Part shown: positions 1-11,821 of the stretch, piece after piece
Position numbering within the stretch: the stretch's first letter is position 1
Layout: each line of letters starts with the position of its first letter
Source: Mactromeris polynyma
Taxonomy: Eukaryota > Mollusca > Bivalvia > Venerida > Mactridae
Direction of reading: 5' to 3'
Assembly (NCBI GenBank): GCA_032209605.1
Contig: JASFXZ010000038.1
Coordinates: forward strand, 4,402,001 to 4,466,000
DNA: 64,000 nt
The notes under the pieces: generated by a model
Seen by the model: only the letters and a program-made list of their open reading frames with translations
What the model was told of the DNA's origin: nothing
The model's database searches: none
Program-made: the position numbers and the translations under genes

Positions 1-1188
1 CAGTATGATACCCGGGGCCAATTGGCTAGCAAAACTTCATGAATATTCATTAGCATTCTTCGACCAATGAAATTTAGTCCGACGATAACAAAAAAAAAGG
101 AATGTCCTTTGTGAAGAGTTAAAGATGTTCTGCCTAACACAATTTGAAAGCCGCATTCTCAATGGATCGCTCAGAACTGCAATTTCATCCGTAAGTCCTC
201 AGCAATTTCCGTTTTGCATGAGGTGTGTGTCATGCGGCCAATCCATCGGCAGGATTTCACCTCATTAATTATTCAGGAGTGCTAGATTTTTACAGTCAGT
301 TTGTCCAGGGAATCAAATATGTTATGATTAGGTTGGATATTGAGATGAAAATAACCTGATTGTACATTTGTATTTCTTTTTCTTTTCTTCAAATTCACCA
401 GGATTTGTTGGGACTAGGAACATTTATTTGATTTATTACGGTAATTTAAAAATAGGCTAAGATTATGAGATAAAAATATATTGTTATACATGCAGGTGGT
501 TTCAACAATAAATTTTCACGGCCTGTGTAAAGGTGTAAACATTATATTTCCAATCTTGTCCTTTTGATAAAACAGAAATATGTAATCAACACTTCAACGT
601 ATTAACGCTTCATTGAGAACTTATTTAAATTCATATAAAAAATAACGGTCACAGAAAATGTTATTCTATGTGTTTAGGGAAGGGTTGAAAACCAAATAAG
701 CTTACAAACTTGTAGTATTTACTAACCAACTTTTTTTGATGTAATACTAGTTGACGGTACAAAAGCATTTTTTCGGATTTGAAGATCGTAATCTGTTTTA
801 TTGTTGTTGTAGTTTCGTGCTGTCAGTGGTTTTACATGAGAAATTTCTAAATTTGATACTGTAGAAGGATGAAAATATGGACATTTATTGTGTGATATCT
901 TGTAAACATGGAGTAGTTTCGTGTTAAATGTGTTGCATTCGGTGTAAAAATGTCAATGTGGAATTTAAACATTCTGACCATTTGGAAGACATGATTTGGA
1001 AGATTAATGATCATACAAGGTGGGTATATATTTATTTCATCTCGTGATTCATGGGATATTTTTGCACCCACCTTCTTTCACTGATACTGAGTCAAAATTG
1101 CAACTTAAAATTATGATTGATTTGATATATTTTTTGTTTGTTCATTGTTGTAATATAGCACTGATAACACTTACAGTGTACAGATAAA

Positions 1189-1592
1189 CCTCTCTTGAGT
1201 GGCCTCCGTTAAAGCAACAACCTCTTGAGTGGCCTCCGTTAAAGCATCAACCTCTCTTGAGTGGCCTCCTAAAGCAACAACCTCTCTTGAGTGGCCTCCT
1301 AAAGCATCAACCTCTCTTGAGTGGCCTCCTAAAGCAACAACCTCTCTTGAGTGGCCTCCTAAAGCAACAACCTCTCTTGAGTGGCCTCCTAAAGCAACAA
1401 CCTCTCTTGAGTGGCCTCCTAAAGCAACAACCTCTCTTGAGTGGCCTCCTCTTAAGCATCAACCTCTCTTGAGTGGCCTCCTAAAGCAACAACCTCTCTT
1501 GAGTGGCCTCCTAAAGCAACAACCTCTCTTGAGTGGCCTCCTAAAGCAACAATCTCTCTTGAGTGGCCTCCGTTAAAGCAACAACCTCTCTT
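1189..1592. repeat. Minisatellite, 30-bp unit, about 13 copies
   Basis: Units read CCTCTCTTGAGTGGCCTCC then TAAAGCAACAA; a few have a 3-base insertion (CCGTTAAAG), giving 33 bp. The period is a multiple of three, so open frames of a decapeptide run through it; these are artefacts. The flanks (TTACAGTGTACAG at 1171; CCTCTCTAGAGCAAC near 1634) match the CAGTG-AACCTC MITE seen complete at 52886-53049, so the array probably arose inside such an element. Confidence 0.9.
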
Positions 1593-2698
1593 CAACAACT
1601 TACCATATATAGTGTAATTTTACAACCAATCAAACCTCTCTAGAGCAACAGTCCTCTCAACAATAGCCAAAATTTGCATTTCTCCTGTCTCGATAGGTTA
1701 TGCTTTATGATATAACCTTATTCTCCAGAAAGTAAATCCAAAACTGACCAATGATGTTGAATAAATGTTACCATCTCGCTCGGTGTACACATTTATTATC
1801 GAATTTTCTCATATTTTTTTGATTGAAATACATAAAAGTGTTCCATGTCAGGCCTTGCAAGTTGGTCAACCTCAAGTATGCTAAAGAAAATATTACCAAA
1901 GTCCCAGAGGGTGGGTGTGGCAGGGTATATAATCCCAGACAGGAGACAGTGTATATTGCACTTTTACCTGGCAATGGTTTCATTACCATCAGTGGGTACA
2001 ATCAGGAATGTGTCTTTTTGTAACTTTATTAGAATGTGCAGACATGTAGCTGTGCATTTGTGGAATGTCGCACCTCTGGATGTCATGCTTCTTTGCCGAG
2101 TAATTGCAATTAGATCAAAGTGGGCCGGTATGCTGAGGATATGGCCTAAAACAGGCATCAAAGCCAAAACCAATGATACCATGTAATATTACCATATTAC
2201 CATTGGCCATATCTTCAACGTACTGACCCCCTTCAATTGGGTGAAAAATGTGAATTAAGTTGTTGCATTTTGTTTATGTACAGGCATTGTTTTACCATAG
2301 TCCTATAATATTCTCAACAATTTTTAATATGATGAAATCATTTGCTTTTTGCAGTATTTGTCTATATATCATAACAACATGCAAAATGCATTTATTGTAT
2401 GTCTTTATTGAAATTAAGTGTGAATTATTGCTTTTATGTATGTATATATATATATTCCTTAACTATCTGGTAACTAGTTTTCTATACATTCCATGTTTTC
2501 TTTGTAACTTTAAATACAAATACAAATGTATATTGGAAGTTATTATACGATGAACTGAAAGGAAGAAATAATGTTTAAAATAAACATTATTATATTGGAA
2601 GTAAACTCTATTTGCTTTAAGTAAATGAAATCTTGTTCTGCAATCAGGATTAATTATATAAACTAGAACTGAAGTAGGTAAAAGCTCAATATTATATT

Positions 2699-2783
2699 TA
2701 GGTTGAATAAAGATCAAAACAGTGAAAATGGACTTGAAAATTGTGTTCTTAATTTTGAGGTGGTCTTTAAATGAGGTTTACTG
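2699..2783. mobile_element. MITE family 1, truncated right part
   Basis: It shares GGTTGAATAAAGA-CAAAACAGT and the GGACTTGAAAATTGTG block with 52700-52760, and ends GAGGTTTACTG followed by TA. The left terminal repeat is missing. Confidence 0.6.
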
Positions 2784-2841
2784 TATAAAACATGCTTGAT
2801 AAGCACATTCATAGAAAGGTAACCTAACTGAATGAAGTCAG

Positions 2842-3250
2842 TGTCTTAGAGAGATGCTCTGTGGATAGAAAACTTGACTTGTAGTCAAACTGGAGGTCTT
2901 AGGTTCAAATCTTGGGTGAAGCAAATGTTCTCTGTGACACTTTGATTTGATGTAGCCAATGTCGTTTGACCTCCACCTCTGATTCATGAGGGAAAGTTGT
3001 CATGGCTTGAGGAAGAACAGCCCTGCGTTCAGTTACGGCTAACGGTCACAAACGTTTTGTATTGTATCCCTTGCCCATCGTATCACATTGACTGCACAAG
3101 GGGAACCAAATTGCAAAACGTTACGAAACGTTAGCCTCAAATACCTTTACTGAACGCAGGGCAGGTTATTACTGGTTGATATAACCAAGGAACACTAAGG
3201 AGTTTAGGTCAGATAGTGGCTGTATATAACTGAACAACTGTTGAAGTATG
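2842..3250 (+). mobile_element. tRNA-derived SINE interrupted by a MITE
   Basis: The head has a B-box-like AGGTTCAAATC at about 2901. The body has CCTCTGATTCATG followed by AAGTTGTCATGG and a GGAAGAACAG segment shared with 6940-6990 and 60628-60670. A 141-bp element at 3021-3161 splits the body. The family name is not assigned. Confidence 0.6.
3021..3161. mobile_element. 141-bp palindromic MITE with CAG duplication
   Basis: The ends are CCCTGCGTTCAGT and its exact complement ACTGAACGCAGGG, with further inner complementarity around AAACGTTTTG and CAAAACGTT. CAG lies directly on both sides (3018-3020 and 3162-3164), as a 3-bp target duplication. Removing the element plus one CAG restores a continuous SINE body. 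Confidence 0.8.
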
Positions 3251-3513
3251 ATGAAAACTCTAACCCTACGCTATATGGGGTGGATATTGGGAAGTTGTGT
3301 CTTAAGATTCAAAGTTGCAGATAAAATTCTTAATTTTCACTGTTTGACTTAAAACAACAGTCACTAAGTCTGTATGTTTTTACTTCATGAATAATTGTGT
3401 GAATCCAACCATGTTACCAGAAAGTTTAATACTATGATAAAATCTTTAGTACAAATTGTGTTTCTTTTTTGACTTAACAAGTACACATATCTGATGGAAG
3501 TTGATAATTCTCT

Positions 3514-3635
3514 GTTTAAACTGACTGTGTCAGTCGCCTTCAGTCTTCTTTAACAAGCTTGTTGGGTTCAACTTGTTTAAACTGACTGTGTCAGTCGCCT
3601 TCAGTCTTCTTTAACAAGCTTGTTGGGTTCAACTT
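3514..3635. repeat. Direct duplication of a 61-bp unit
   Basis: The segment from TGTTTAAACTGACTGTGTCA to GGGTTCAACT occurs twice, 61 bases apart and nearly identical. It leads directly into the 40-bp array. Confidence 0.85.
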
Positions 3636-3910
3636 GTTTATTTTACATTAATAGTGAAACAAGTTATTTCAACTTGTTTATTTTACATTAATAGTGAAAC
3701 AAGTTATTTCAACTTGTTTATTTTACATTAATAGTGAAACAAGTTATTTCAACTTGTTTATTTTACATTAATAGTGAAACAAGTTACTTCAACTTGTTTA
3801 TTTTACATTAATAGTGAAACAAGTTATTTCAACTTGTTTATTTTACATTAATAGTGAAACAAGTTATTTCAACTTGTTTATTTTACATTAATAGTGAAAC
3901 AAGTTATTTC
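3631..3910. repeat. Minisatellite, 40-bp hairpin unit, 7 copies
   Basis: The unit begins AACTTGTTTATTTTACATTA and ends GTGAAACAAGTTATTTC. Copies are nearly identical. AACTTGTTT and AAACAAGTT are complementary, so each unit can fold. The unit equals the tail segment of a minus-strand SINE family (7235-7290, 39133-39190), so the array lies within a SINE copy. Confidence 0.9.
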
Positions 3911-4066
3911 AACTTGTATAAATTGCTCTAGATGGCTGCTTCCTCGGTTTCCCGGCAGTTCTCATCCCTAATTTAGAAATATTGAATACCCTGGGAGATT
4001 CATGCCGACCGTCGGATTTGAACCCAGGTCAGCAGTCAAGCATGCTATAATGCCCAGACCTCCATT
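3911..4066 (-). mobile_element. Minus-strand tRNA-derived SINE head, continuous with the 40-bp array
   Basis: On the minus strand, GGGTTCAAATCC is a B-box-like segment. The order (tRNA-like head at the high-coordinate end, then GATGGCTGC, then AAACAAGTT) equals the copies at 7235-7402 and 39133-39342. Confidence 0.55.
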
Positions 4067-5757
4067 TAAAAAGTCAAAATTAGATAGGAATTTTTGATAG
4101 AATTTATAAATAATTAGGGACAAAATCATCATCTTTTCAGGTGAGATTTTTTTTTGAATTTTTTTGATGTTTTATTATTAATGACTCTTATATAATATTT
4201 GTAATGGAGATCTTTCATTGGCCTTGCTAGAATTTGTGTGCCACTGATGTAATTCTTGAATCATAGTTTTTTTGTAAGCACTGCGTCAGATTAAGATTAC
4301 TTCAAGATTTGTTTAGCTGCTGAAAATATAGCCAAGTTGTCTGTATCGTTTCTATGTTATCTGCGCGTCTCTTATAATGTCAATATTTGAGCTGCAGTTA
4401 TAGCGCAACATTTTATTCAAATGGTTCAAACTTCTGTCTGTCTCACCAGCTTTGATAAACATTTTGTGGATTCATGTTCATGATTTCCCCCATGGTATCT
4501 TGCCTTGAACGTAAATAGCAACAGAAAGAACTTAAGTTTCTACTTAAACTCAACTTTAAATAATTTCTTCAAATTTTGAAAGAGTTTCTTTTTATTTAAT
4601 GTTTACATTAATTTATATTGATCTTTTCAATAGCTTTCTAGAAAATATTTTGAAACAGCATTTTTCATCTCTTCAATATAGAACAAAATGGAGTTGAGAT
4701 CAATCTCAGTCAATTCAGTTCCACCAGATTGGTTTTCCTGAAATATGCAGTCAGTTATGATAAGAAAGGAAATCTTAAAGATGTTAATTAATATTGTATT
4801 AACAGCTGTTAAGATAATCCATATTTTTCAATGCAGTATATTTTGTAATTAGATATTAAAAAATAGAAGTTGAACTTAAGTTCTTTTGTGAGCCCTCATA
4901 AGAAATTGTAAGTATATGTGAACATTTTAGGTTTAAAGCATCTTGCTGTATTAAGATATTATAATCCATTTTGATAGCAAATAAATTAATCCATCAAATA
5001 TCAATCAAAGTGTACAACCAAGAATATTTGGCTTTTACGTTCATTTTTTCAGCAATAAAACTACACTTATCATACCTCTGTGGTACGTTTATTACACCTA
5101 TATCGGTATTTGATATATATTTGATCTTGATGACAATATTCTACATATACTTGTGAAGGTAACGATCGAGCAAGCACAATAAATGTAGACTTTTTATCTT
5201 TCACATCAGATATTGCTGAACGATGACTTCTGATCTTACTTTATGATGATTGTTTTTTATCATCATCACAGGCCATGAACGTCGACACATAAACTTCAAT
5301 ACATGTATTTAGCCACACACAGTCTGTTTTGTTTGATGGGCCATACTTAAGGGCTGTAAAGATTAACAGTAGTTGGATTATTTTCGATTCTTTTTTCTCC
5401 AAGCTCTGTTCGGAACTGTCTTATGAATATACATTCCTGAAGCAATATTCTTGTCTATTCTCTACTTACCTAGTCAAATGGTTATGTCTAGTCAATACAA
5501 ATAATTAAACTATCAGTTACCGAGAATTTGTATGTATTTCACATATTTATATATTTAAACGAAACCAAATTACTGAAAAGTGGGTAATCGAAACCGAACC
5601 TAGAAACCCTGGTGAGATTGCAGCGCTAGTCTATACTATACAGATTCTTCATGTATTTTTGGTTGATTTACTGTAGTTCGACAGCTTTATCTATATCTAT
5701 ATATACTGCATCGCCCTCTTTACCAGTATTGTGTGCAGGTGCATACAGAGGGTAATA

Positions 5758-5989
5758 CAGGGTGGTAAAAAAGTTTGTTCACAAAGTTCGAATTTTAGCA
5801 TCTTTTTAAATGCTCTTTCCATCTATGTCACTATGTACCAATAGTTTACTTCTGTGTGATAGTTCTAAATAAAACAGATATACATGAAAAAGCAGTATCT
5901 TTCATTATGCGAATAAAAGCCAGTGTACACATCGTTATTTTAATTTTACCAAAATTCAAACTTTGTGAACAAACTTCTTTAACACCCTG
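5758..5989. mobile_element. 232-bp element with about 40-bp terminal inverted repeats
   Basis: It starts CAGGGTGGTAAAAAAGTTTG and ends CAAACTTCTTTAACACCCTG; the arms stay complementary for roughly 40 bases (GTTCACAAAGTT inside), with a few mismatches. TA precedes the left end. Ends and flank resemble Tc1/mariner-type non-autonomous elements. No transposase is present. Confidence 0.75.
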
Positions 5990-6584
5990 TGGATATAGAT
6001 ATCGCTATAATCACCCTTACCCACTTGCCGGAAACCGAAGGTGATGAAACAAGAGTGACCTTGGTCTTTGAATCTATGACCATTTAAATGTCCACCCATA
6101 TTGATGAATATCACCTGGTTGAAATATAAACTTGTCTGAAAGATAATGATGATATAAATTTTAAGTGTTCAAAGGAAGTCAATCTTGGTTATGATTGTAC
6201 GAGGGAGGAAATCATGGAATTTTCATTACAATTATAAATAGAGTTATGTTTTGCGAATGCACTGAATATTTTGGCAGGTTTTATTAGACAAAAAAGGAAT
6301 GATTTCTACTAGACAAGAATGTTGTGTCAATGTTTTGCAGAAAACGCAAAGATTGATAAATGTAATATGATGAGCATACAATAGATTTTTGTCATGCATC
6401 TCAAGGTTTTACTATTAATGCATATAACTTGTCAACAAACTGACAAATATGTATAACTGAATTTAACTTGTTTGAATGAAATAATAACACTACCAAGCAT
6501 TGTTGTTCACAAAAGGTATAGTTGATGGTTTTATTGTTGAAGTTGACAGTTGCATGCATTTTTGTTACAAATTGTTTTACTACT

Positions 6585-6890
6585 AAGGTTGACTCCACAC
6601 ACTGCTACCCAGGGTACATCGTAAGGTTGACTCCACACACTGCTACCCAGGGTACATCCTAAGGTTGACTCCACACACTGCTACCCAGGGTACATCGTAA
6701 GGTTGACTCCACACACTGCTACCCAGGGTACATCGTAAGGTTGACTCCACACACTGCTACCCAGGGTACATCGTAAGGTTGACTCCACACACTGCTACCC
6801 AGGGTACATCGTAAGGTTGACTCCACACACTGCTACCCAGGGTACATGGTAAGGTTGACTCCACACACTGCTACCCAGGGTACATCGTAA
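6585..6890. repeat. Minisatellite, 38-bp unit, 8 copies
   Basis: The unit is AAGGTTGACTCCACACACTG followed by CTACCCAGGGTACATCGT. Copies differ by single bases (CCT, GGT). It abuts the SINE body at 6887. Confidence 0.93.
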
Positions 6891-7050
6891 GCTCTTGGTG
6901 ACTCTGGACTGATGACCCAAAGTCATTTGTCCTTCCCCTCTGATTCATGTAAGTGCCTTAAGTTGCTAGCATAAGAACATGTTCATATTGGTTGGTCAAG
7001 TAGGACCACTGACCACTGTACCTAACTGATACACTGTTGAATAATGGCTT
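6887..7050 (+). mobile_element. SINE body without head
   Basis: It shares CCTCTGATTCATGT, AAGTTGCTAGC and the GAACATG-type segment with 2842-3250 and 60478-60744. The tRNA-like head is replaced by the 38-bp array. Confidence 0.5.
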
Positions 7051-7234
7051 TATGTTGTCCATCCTTCCATCCGTCTATCTGAATAAGTGTGCAGTCCATA
7101 TCTCAAACCTTGCAAATTTCACCTAGCTCATCCAGACAATGTGCAGACTTCTGCAACTTGCACACTTCCAATTTTACTCTACCCTAAGCTCAGACAGTAT
7201 TAAATACATGGATTTGAAATCATTGTTTAGTTTC

Positions 7235-7402
7235 GTTCAAACTTATTTATTTTACATCAGCTGTGAAACAAGCTTACAACTTATAAGCTTCTCTCGATGG
7301 CTGATTCAGCCTTGTCCAAGCCGGGAATCAAACCCACAGCCTTCAGGTCAAGATTCAGGCACTCCACGCTTCTACCAGCACTCCTATCTCATCACTGGGT
7401 TT
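7235..7402 (-). mobile_element. Minus-strand tRNA-derived SINE
   Basis: The reverse complement shows GTGCTGGTAGAAGCGTGG (A-box-like) and GGGTTTGATTCCCGG (B-box-like) spaced as in a tRNA, followed by a tail that on the plus strand starts GTTCAAACTTATTTATTTTA. Confidence 0.65.
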
Positions 7403-8049
7403 GGATCATGTTTATCACATTCCACATGCAGACACCATGCAGCTTATTGTTGTATGGGGAATAGCTTATCCTTATATGCATGAAATTTTATGCTTTAATA
7501 CCTATGACAGTGATTAATCTTTGTGACGGTGAGTTATTTTAATTATGTCAGAGCGATTTAATGGTATGCTTAACGTCATAGTTACAATACATGTTTTATG
7601 TGTAACTTCGTCGTAAAGTATGGTGTAAAGATGTGCCAGATCATGGTAAGGTGTTGGATTTTTACATCCCACGCAAAGTTTTACTGACAATACATGAAGG
7701 TAATTTTATGAAACATTCGCTTATTATCCTTATTAAATTTTGAAAAGCAGATCACTGAATATGTATAGTGTAGTTCATAATGGAAACCTATAGATGATTC
7801 AAAATTAGTTGACAATACCATTTTTGTGCTCCCCAAAGTAGGAGTATATTGCAGCCACTTCCTCTGTATGTGCGTCTGTCCGGCATTTGTGTCTCTGCTA
7901 TTTCTCAGCAGCTAACGACTGGAATTCAATGAAACTGAATGGGAAGCTTCACTACCAAGCGGAGATGCACAGATTGTCAACATGCTCTGGTTCAATGATT
8001 TTTCTGATCCACCAGTTCCACCGATACTATCTAATGTTGGTTACATGGT

Positions 8050-8179
8050 ATCTATTGGTGTCTATTGGTGTCTATTGGTGTCTATTGGTGTCTATTGGTG
8101 TCTATTGGTGTCTATTGGTGTCTATTGGTGTCTATTGGTATCTATTGGTGTCTATTGGTGTCTATTGGTATCTATTGGT
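8050..8179. repeat. Tandem array of a 10-bp unit, 13 copies
   Basis: TCTATTGGTG repeated, with a few TCTATTGGTA variants. Open frames through it encode only Tyr/Trp/Leu/Gly repeats. Confidence 0.95.
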
Positions 8180-9594
8180 CAATGTTTGGAAAACATGTTT
8201 TCATTGGTTTATCATGTCACAGTTTGTTTATGACCATGCATTCTCAAGTAAATAAAACTGATTATTCTGAATATCGTTTATTCTGTTTGTTAGTCTTATG
8301 ATCACCTTGTTCTACAATCTATCATTCAGTTAAACCCTATATACATCTTGTATATAAGCTCTGAGCATTGGTGTGGCTTCATATAGGCACTGTAGGCTCA
8401 TACACACTGGTACACTTTTTTGTCAAACTTTGCCTGAAAATACCTTAAAATGCGGCTATGCCTACATGTTGCTTATGCCCAAGCTATGCCCCTGCATTGT
8501 TACTAGTGCACTAGTTAACTAAAAACTAATTACTTGCATAGAGAGATTTTATTAACCGCGTACATATGAATATATTACCTGGACCATTACATTTCAAAAT
8601 AGGTGTATTGAAATGTTCGTTTTTGTCCGTAAGCTTGACGGAGAAAAAGCCGCGGTTCGGTTTTGATAGAAAAGCAATCCAAACATCAGTTAAGTTTCAT
8701 GCACGGGAGCATGTCCTTACCTAAATTGACATAGATTGGACCTGAATATTTATACACCTGTTTGCAGTCAATACAACAGCACTATATTGATGTCCTATTG
8801 CGTCTAAAATTAAGGTGGACAGCTATTTGATAAGATTACTGAAAACAAATAATATCGCCCCTTGGATTGAATGCCATAACACATTCTTAATGCTTAGCAA
8901 TCCTAAAGTGGTATATGGACAATGATGAACTGTTTGAAGCCTGGGTAATATGAAGTTTATCAATAAATTTAATAACATACATTAATAATGCATTTTGTTA
9001 TTATACCAAATCTTCAGGTTTGTCAACATGCGGTTTACCATCCATACAAGTTTTATGTAACTATGATACATACACACTTACAATGCTTTACACATATTTG
9101 GATTATTAAACTAATTTATGAAATTTTGTAACTTGGATGGATATGAAGGTATGTCATTAAATAGATATTGCTCATGTTTGTACTGATAAAATGTACTGGT
9201 TTATGTGGAAGACATTTAACTTTCTGTCCCCAACTTGAAATGTTTTCTTGTACATTTTTCTCTCGTCTAACTTACCTGTCATGAAACAATAATAAAAATG
9301 CTACATAGAACTTGGGCAATAAGACATTGAACACATGGAATTAAAAAGGTTGGTCTTAGTTGACTGACAGTGACCAATAATAGGTTTGAATGGTTTGCAT
9401 ATGTTATGTTATGATTTAGAATTGATGTCCTGTGATACAGTATGGTTTTGTTTACTAGAGAAGGGTTGTAAACAAACATTGGGATGGGCAGCCAATGAAA
9501 ACATGTTTTACAAGAAATTGACCAATAAGCATCGTGTTAACAATAACAGTATTATTTAATCAACAATGTGGTAATGGAGCTTTAAGTCACATGA

Positions 9595-9730
9595 ACAGAC
9601 AGGGTTTTATGTATTGACCTTTCTTTAAGCCCCGGGTAGAACCACTGACCTTCTGCAAGCCCAGGTTGGATTCTTGCCCACAGCATTAAGGCAAGTGATT
9701 TGAAGATGGTGACCATGTAACAAACGAGCC
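9595..9730 (-). mobile_element. Possible minus-strand SINE remnant
   Basis: The reverse complement carries GGTCAGTGGTTCTACCCGGG, a B-box-like element typical of tRNA-derived SINEs. The A box and tail are not clear. Confidence 0.3.
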
Positions 9731-11054
9731 AAGGAGGCCCCTGTATTGTAGAGATAGTGGTAACATATATGTTAGAATCAAGTGACAAGCACATTTAAAC
9801 TATTGATCTAATTATTCATAGGTGGCTTCATTCTTATTGACTGAATTCTTCTTATTGTTGACCGTAATATAAGTAAGCCAGTATTATTTACAATTTAAAA
9901 TACAATGAAGTGTTTAAAACTTAAGTATTAAATGTACTATGTAGGTTATGAGACAATGGAGAACTTTTTCTATGGTCTTTGATTTCCATTGACCTGTTTT
10001 TGTAAGTCGGACAAATTGAGAATTATTGCACTGTTGATAAACTACCCTGATTTGACTGGTAATGTACCATGCCACTAGTATTTTACCTATTTTTTTTACC
10101 TACCACAGAAAAAATGTTCCTGACTGTCCGGTAATAAAATTTGTTTTGTTTGGTAAATAAATGGAAGTTTTACTGATTAACAGCAAACAAAGAAAACTAT
10201 TTTGTTTGCCATAGTAAAGGCTGGGTCTATTTGGCAAACTTTGCAGCACCATAACTTTTAAAAGGCCATTTTTAATAAAAAGTACTCATATGTACATAGA
10301 TATGGTAATTTATTGGTGTTTAGACAGATGAAGGGTTATTGAAGTAAAATATAACAAGCTGTTATTTCTATAATTCTGTACTGAAAATAATTTAATTAAA
10401 TCTTTTTAAGTGTCTTGATCGTTATAATAATGTCTCATAACACAATGTTATATCATTGTGGCCAATCTGAGGTCAACTATACACACATTTTATGGCAATT
10501 AAATAGCTATATTTATCAGTGTAAATTTGAACTGATTTAATTTTATTTACTTTATTCGACCTACATTTATATTCAATTTTCTCATGAATAGATTGCGAGA
10601 AATTGTCTTGAGTGATATCAATGGAGACATTAATAGGTCTTTTTGTATTCTCATTTTCTACAAGTGAATGAACAAAAGTAACTTTAACATGACATTGGTT
10701 TGTAATAGGTTGTCCAATCTAATAACAGTCAGGGCAGATTGAATTAAGCTGTTTAATGTAATTGTACATTTGTATTACATTATAATATACATGTGTTGCT
10801 CCAGCAATATACATCAGGGCGGTCCAGCTCCTGGTAAGGCAGTGGATCTAATGTCAGCCTTTGGGGTTCCTAGATTTTTGCAATGCAATGGGTTGTCTTG
10901 TTATGTCATACACTAATTTTGGACAACAACGGTGAGGCCCATGAATTTGGGACCCCTTCGTGATCTGGGATTAGAAATGGACAACCTAATTCAGGGGGCG
11001 GACTCCCTGGTCCCTCATTCTGGATCCGCCCATGATATAGGTTACTGATACATC

Positions 11055-11126
11055 GGGACCTGATATTTATTTCGGATGATACCAAGTATTTGGGTAGAAG
11101 GATGTCAAATTAACGAGGTCTGACTG
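11055..11126. mobile_element. MITE family 3, truncated right end
   Basis: GGATGATACCAAGTATT, TAGAAGG and AACGAGGTCTGACTG before TA match the right half of the element at 34530-34706. Confidence 0.55.
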
Positions 11127-11812
11127 TATGGTAATATGCTATTATAAGGCAGATATTTTGGATTAGATTTCTAAATTTACGACCCTTATTGGGACTTGAA
11201 GACAATGCAACCTAATACAGGACTTTTTTGTAATGTTAATCTATATAGCCGGCTTACCAATATGTCTATTTTAGTTGTGGCTTTAGTCAGTTAAAATATA
11301 GATAAATTTGAAATGTAATTGGAGTCTGTGCTAATTATAACAGAATCACAATTATTTGGTAATTCACAAGAAGCTCAGTCGTATTCATAAACAGACAATG
11401 AGATAATACCCAATATTTAAATATATCGTATTTCACTATTTCAAAATTGATGGGTATGAAATCATCCTGCTAAAAAGTAGAAGCTATTTTATGGGCTCGG
11501 ATTTTTCGACTGACCTCCCTATCAAATATTTGCTCTGTTTACATACAGACATTCCTGTCGCTGATATAGGGAGGAAGGGCTCACTGTGCGATTTCAATGT
11601 TTGCTTTAAGACACTGTATAGTGATATTGTATACCATTGTTAAAAGGTGAATATATGATAAATTAGACATGAAATAATCTCTTTACTGAAGTATATACAA
11701 CTTTGTTTTCTTCATGCATATTAAAAATTAAGCTGTGATTTTCAACACTTGATTAAAGTTTCTATTTATTTTGGAGATAAGGCCGTTTGTTTTGGCTTTA
11801 TCCGCTGCAAAG

Positions 11813-11821
11813 GTAAGAAAT
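11813..11821 (+). other. Candidate splice donor of a non-coding 5' exon
   Basis: GCTGCAAAG followed by GTAAGAAAT is a near-consensus donor 815 bases upstream of the start-exon acceptor at 12628. It sits in a slightly GC-richer patch with no long frame. A similar consensus donor lies at 191. Either could join the start exon. Confidence 0.25.

Noticed and set aside
1229..1576. 115-codon frame of a decapeptide repeat
   Set aside because: Produced by a 30-bp minisatellite whose period is a multiple of three; no start context, splice support or non-repeat residues.
2900..2912. tRNA genes suggested by B-box words (also at 7310, 23065, 26368, 39290, 59130)
   Set aside because: None folds as a full tRNA with acceptor stem and anticodon arm; the bodies that follow mark them as SINE heads.
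7887..8301. Three overlapping Tyr/Trp/Leu-rich frames
   Set aside because: They read the 10-bp TCTATTGGTG array in three frames.
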